Source of the DNA: DASZUK01 sp963844575
GTDB taxonomy: Bacteria > Actinomycetota > Acidimicrobiia > Acidimicrobiales > RAAP-2
Length of the DNA stretch: 64,000 nt
Direction of reading: 5' to 3'
NCBI GenBank assembly: GCA_963844575.1
Contig: CAWJOU010000005.1
Coordinates: forward strand, 3,472,001 to 3,536,000
In this document: piece after piece, positions 61,181 through 64,000 of the stretch
Layout of the letters: every line of letters begins with the position of its first letter
How positions within the stretch are numbered: position 1 is the first letter of the stretch
Notes under the pieces: generated by a model
What the model was told of the DNA's origin: nothing
Seen by the model: only the letters and a program-made list of their open reading frames with translations
The model's database searches: none
Made by a program: the position numbers and the translations under genes

Positions 61181-61209
61181 ACTTTACTCTTTTAATTTGA
61201 AACTAGCAA
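61181..61209 (-). promoter_or_regulatory. Promoter candidate of the DUF3494-sortase operon
   Basis: On the minus strand TTGCTA, 17 bases, TAAAGT, in an AT-rich stretch 72 bases upstream of the start. A TATAAT also lies nearby (about 61229-61234). The remaining 61210-61455 has no gene. Confidence 0.45.
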
Positions 61210-61441
61210 TACTGTTCTAGAAATATTATACCTAATAGGGGGCCGGGGCACCCCTCCCTGGACCTCTCGCACGAGGTTGTCGGCATGAGGGCTGGCAGCA
61301 ATGAACCCGCTCGGCTCCGCGTGGCTTCCACGACCAGCTGGTGGTGTTGCCCCGTTCGCGTGGACACGTCCATCCGATCGGGGCAACACCATTTGAGCAA
61401 TCGAGGAACGTGCGGGGGTGCGGTTGGGGGAATCGAGCGAC

Positions 61442-61779
61442 GTACACTTCGAATGATGCCCCGCAAGAGCTTGTACTTCTCCGGCGACCCCAAGGCCGAC
61501 GCCCTCCTCACGAAGACACCGCTAGCGCTCGTGATCGCTCTGGTTCTCGACCAGCACATTCAATAGCCATATTTGGGGTTGGTCGAGCCCCAGGTCAACC
61601 ATCGTCCCAGTTCAGGAGGCAAGGAGTCCTCCTGGTGGTCGGCGGAGACGGGGCCCAGAGGAAGGGCCGGGGGATCCGTAGGGGGAACGTCAGAGGAACC
61701 GTTGGGGGAATTGGTGAGGGAACCAAACGGCGGCGCTTAGCCATGAACCGACTTGGCAGAGGCCGTGCTTGGCTCGACC
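61442..61779 (+). repeat. 340-bp dispersed repeat, copy 2
   Basis: Same order of blocks as copy 1 at 51757-52096: glycosylase stub, GGGGTTGG, GAGCCCCAGGTCA, AGGAGTCCTCCT hairpin arm, G-tract ladder at 61669-61720 (some tracts degraded), and CGACTTGGCAGAGGCC end. Confidence 0.85.
61456..61566 (+). pseudogene. Truncated 5' end of an HhH-GPD DNA glycosylase gene, copy 2
   Basis: 36 codons, MPRKSLYFSGDPKADALLTK then TPLALVIALVLDQHI and a stop. Same truncation point as the stub at 51770. The reading frame is conserved between the copies (mostly conservative changes), so a short peptide function cannot be excluded. Confidence 0.6.
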
Positions 61780-61951
61780 GGACGACCCCGGGGTTGGAGA
61801 TGCGCCCACGCCGGCGGTCGGGGTCACCCCGTGCGACCCTGGCAGCCCGATCTTGTGGGGCGAGGGCAGAGCCGAAGCCAAATCCATGGTGAGGACCGGG
61901 TGGTCGAGAGCCGGTGGAGTAGGCTGCAACCGAAAGTGAGAGGGGGACGCG

Positions 61952-62344
61952 ATGCCCGAGTTTCCCGCGTTGGCCCACGTAGCTGTGACGGTCAGTGACC
62001 TCGACCGGAGTCGAGCTTGGTATCAGAGATTGTTCGCTCTCGATCCGGTGCTTGACGAAGACACCGGCCCATTCCACCACGTCGTTTGGCTCCTCAGTGG
62101 CACGCTCTTTGGAATTCATTGGCATGTCAATCGGTCGAGTACAGAGTCGTTCGACGAGTTGCGACCGGGCCTTGACCACGTCGCGTTCGGTTGTGAAAAT
62201 CGTGCGGAGCTCGAGAAGTGGGCGACGCGGCTCAACGTCCTCGGCATTACCCATGGAGGCGTCATCGATGCTCCGTATGGGTCGGGCTTGTCGTTTCGGG
62301 ACCCAGACAACATCGCATTGGAGTTCTTCGCACCGCCCGGGTAA
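61952..62344 (+). CDS. VOC-superfamily (glyoxalase-like) protein
   Basis: 130 residues, ATG preceded by GAGAGGGGG. Two VOC modules: FPALAHVAVTVSDLDRSRAWYQRLFALDPVLDED and LDHVAFGCENRAELEKWATRLNVLGI, ending SFRDPDNIALEFFAPPG with the C-terminal Glu. Metal-dependent lyase, dioxygenase or binding role; substrate unknown. From 62345 to 62650 I see no gene. Confidence 0.85.
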   Translation: MPEFPALAHVAVTVSDLDRSRAWYQRLFALDPVLDEDTGPFHHVVWLLSGTLFGIHWHVNRSSTESFDELRPGLDHVAFGCENRAELEKWATRLNVLGITHGGVIDAPYGSGLSFRDPDNIALEFFAPPG

Positions 62345-62650
62345 ATACCCCGGATTGGTCAACTCCGCCCGGTTCATGGCGCCAGCAGAACTCGCCCATC
62401 TCGCAGGCGCACATAACACCGCGAGTGGCCCCGACCACCCCGGCGGTACTGTCAAGTAGCAGAGATGCTCAAGGATTGGGCGGCAGTGCACCCGCCTGCG
62501 ACGTCGACCCGCCCGCAACCATGAGCGATCCTCGCGCCAGCCGAGATGGTTCGATGGTGCGGAACCCCCAGGCCCTGGGCAGGAACTTCTCCGTGGGGGT
62601 CAAGTCCACGCACGTGGTGTAAGACGACCACCGCGCCAACCGGTTACTGA

Positions 62651-63137
62651 TCAGCTGGCGGCTTCGAGCTCGGCGGTCACCTCCTCCTCGTCGATCGACT
62701 GGCCGGCGACGACCCGCAGCCGGGCCCTGGTGAGCGACTCGGCGTTCATGTAACGCCGGGCGACGGCCCACTCGTCGTGCTGCTCGGCGAGCACGGCACC
62801 ACAGAGTCGGACGAGAGCCGGGCGGTTGGGGAAGATGCCGACGACGTCGGTGCGGCGGCGGAGCTCCTTGTTGAGCCGCTCCTGGCCGTTGTTGGACCAG
62901 ATCTGCTTCCAGTGCTCGACCGGGAAGGTCGAGAAGGCCAGCAGATCCGCTTCGGCGTCGATCAAGAGCTCGGCGGCGGCCGGGAACTTGTTCTTCAGCT
63001 GGTCGATGACTCGGGCGAACTGGGCCTTGACCTGGTCGGCGTCGGACTGGGCGAAGACCGTGCGCACCAGCGTGGCCACCATGCCCTGGGCCGCCTTGGG
63101 CACCCGGGTGAGCAGGTTCCGCATGGCGTGGGTCTTA
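62651..63137 (-). pseudogene. IS256-family transposase, C-terminal fragment
   Basis: Encodes THAMRNLLTRVPKAAQGMVATLVRTVFAQSDADQVKAQFARVIDQL, FPVEHWKQIWSNNGQERLNKELRRRTDVVGIFPNRPALVRLCGAVLAEQHDEWAVARRYM, the C-terminal third of IS256 transposases with the catalytic Glu (QERLNKE). The 5' part is cut at the palindrome at 63131. Confidence 0.85.
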
Positions 63138-63158
63138 TGCAGAGTTCTGCATAAGACC
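63131..63158. repeat. 28-bp perfect palindrome at an IS256/IS1595 junction
   Basis: GGTCTTATGCAGA-GT-TCTGCATAAGACC. It joins the IS256 fragment to the IS1595 fragment. The arm TCTGCATAA recurs at the end of the RIT-like element (63753-63761). Confidence 0.8.
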
Positions 63159-63165
63159 TTCTATT

Positions 63166-63675
63166 TAAATCGGTGGTGAGGAGGCGGGCCTGGCCGGTGG
63201 ACGGGCCAAGGGCAAGAAGGCCCTGGTGGGAATCGCCGTCGAGATCCACGACCCAAAGGGCCTCGGGCGCTGCCGGATGGCGATCCTCACCGACGGGTCG
63301 GCGGCCTCGTTGCATCCCTTCGTCACCGCCCACGTCGAGCCCGGAGCAGCGGTCGTCACCGACGCCTGGCAGGGCTACCGCGGTATCGACCGGCTCGGCT
63401 ACAGCCACGATCGACGCAGCCAACGGGCCGCCCGAGCCCGGGGTGACGACCCGGCGCGCCTGCTGCCCGGCGTTCACCGCGTCGCCTCGCTCGTCAAGCG
63501 GTGGCTTCTCGGTACCCACCAGGGAGCCGTCGACGACGCCCATCTCGCCAGCTACCTCGACGAGTTCGTCTTCCGCTTCAACCGCCGTCGTTCCCGCAAC
63601 CGAGGGCTCGTCTTCTACCGCGTGCTCGAGCTTGCCGTCGGTCACGACCCGGTCCGCTACCACGACCTCATAAGA
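63166..63675 (+). pseudogene. IS1595-family (ISXO2-like) transposase, C-terminal fragment
   Basis: Frame GGEEAGLAGGRAKGKKALVGIAVEIHDPKGLGRCRMAIL, VVTDAWQGYRGID (Asp), HRVASLVKRWLLGTHQGAVDDAHLASYLDEFVFRFNRRRSRNRGLVFYRVLELAV: the ISXO2 DDE core lacking its N-terminus. The 3' end is cut near 63675 by the RIT-like element. Confidence 0.75.
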
Positions 63676-63761
63676 CCCATTATGTGGACCGACGGATTAT
63701 GTGGACCCGAAAGCCCGAATACCTGTTCAGGGAGGTAATCGGGCTGGGGTGGTCTGCATAA
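63668..63761. repeat. Terminal repeat of a second RIT-like element
   Basis: Between the IS1595 fragment and the recombinase stop lie two direct copies of ATTATGTGGACC (63679-63690, 63696-63707), a CATAAGACCC motif (63669-63678) and TCTGCATAA (63753-63761). The layout copies that of the first RIT end: about 95 bases with inverted arms next to the recombinase C stop. Confidence 0.5.
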
Positions 63762-64000
63762 TCAGAGCGCCTGGAGGAAGGCGAGCAGGTCGTCGGGGGG
63801 CCGATAGCGGCCCGGAGCAGAGCCGATCGGCGTAGTGCGGTCGAGGGCCCGCTCTTTGAGGGTGAGGTCGGCGTGTACGTAGATCTGGGTGGTGGCAACC
63901 TCCTCGTGGCCTAGCCAGAGGGCAATGACGGTGGCGTCCACCCCAGAGAGGAGCAACCGCATGGCGGCGGTGTGTCTGAGCACGTGGGGCGAGACCCGCT
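63762..64000 (-). CDS. RIT-type tyrosine recombinase C, C-terminal part (runs off the window)
   Basis: 79 codons: VSPHVLRHTAAMRLLLSG (HxxR), WLGHEEVATTQIYVHADLTLKERALDRTTP (His and nucleophile Tyr) and YRPPDDLLAFLQAL. Very like the end of ritC at 35963 (DVYLHADLVMKEQALART and YQAPDALLAFLEAL). The rest, and probably the A and B genes, lie beyond 64000. Confidence 0.85.
   Translation of the reverse strand, partial: RVSPHVLRHTAAMRLLLSGVDATVIALWLGHEEVATTQIYVHADLTLKERALDRTTPIGSAPGRYRPPDDLLAFLQAL

Noticed and set aside
1..64000. rRNA, tRNA, CRISPR arrays, riboswitches and replication origins
   Set aside because: I looked for cloverleaf ends, conserved rRNA blocks, short spaced repeats and DnaA-box clusters and recognised none; a covariance-model scan would be decisive.

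Overview
The window is GC-rich (mostly G/C third positions, frequent GTG starts, many ATGA/GTGA gene overlaps) and looks actinobacterial. Secreted beta-propeller repeats of the GYWLVASDGG type, PF03640 secreted repeats, an F420/NADPH oxidoreductase-like gene and GAF-ANTAR regulators suggest Acidimicrobiia or a relative; this taxonomy is an inference. I recognised no rRNA, tRNA or CRISPR array.

Layout. (1) 1-12250, minus strand: one long cell-surface and transport operon. A near-consensus promoter precedes a PstS-like binding protein, a secreted Ig-like protein ending in a WxL-like domain, a DUF916-like membrane-anchored protein, a second anchored protein, a giant FN3/beta-propeller protein, then pstB, pstC and the start of pstA. 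(2) 12480-22900: ordinary small operons: nitronate monooxygenase/peroxiredoxin/VOC, cupin/SDR, an F420 oxidoreductase-like gene, a secreted propeller with a beta-lactamase-like hydrolase, an MFS exporter behind a frameshifted Phd-type antitoxin, and DUF3237. (3) 23050-29210: two divergent PF03640 paralogues separated by an IS21-family element that carries a pRiA4b ORF-3-like passenger and is itself interrupted by an IS3 element. (4) 29235-33211: lipid hydroxylase-like protein, decayed cation efflux gene, DHFR-like gene, MFS exporter and a LysR stub. (5) 33215-37534: an IS5-type element split by a Recombinase-In-Trio (RIT) element with 100-bp terminal inverted repeats. (6) 37635-44627: MarR-flanked SDR and isochorismatase-like hydrolase, HIT-like protein, chloroperoxidase, and an operon with acetamidase/formamidase. 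(7) 44815-49095: one LysR gene interrupted by an IS1634-type and an IS3 element; removing both restores a 305-codon frame. (8) 49183-53150: DUF4118 membrane protein, secreted lactonase-like propeller, a 340-bp repeat with a truncated DNA-glycosylase start and a G-tract ladder, and a HigBA-like toxin-antitoxin pair. (9) 53148-56145: a TniA/TniB-like transposition module with a DUF6431-type gene. (10) 56236-61109: two divergent GAF-ANTAR regulators, a decayed membrane gene, and a class F-like sortase with a DUF3494 substrate. (11) 61442-64000: second copy of the 340-bp repeat, a VOC protein, broken IS256 and IS1595 transposases and the end of a second RIT-like recombinase set.

Two themes stand out. 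The first is the coupling of a Pst-type phosphate transporter to a surface system resembling Firmicutes WxL/DUF916 clusters. The second is the density of nested insertions. Several genes (pstC, the FN3 protein, the antitoxin, the TniA and TniB genes) carry single-base indels, mostly in G/C-rich runs, which may be real decay or residual assembly error; this decides whether they are functional.
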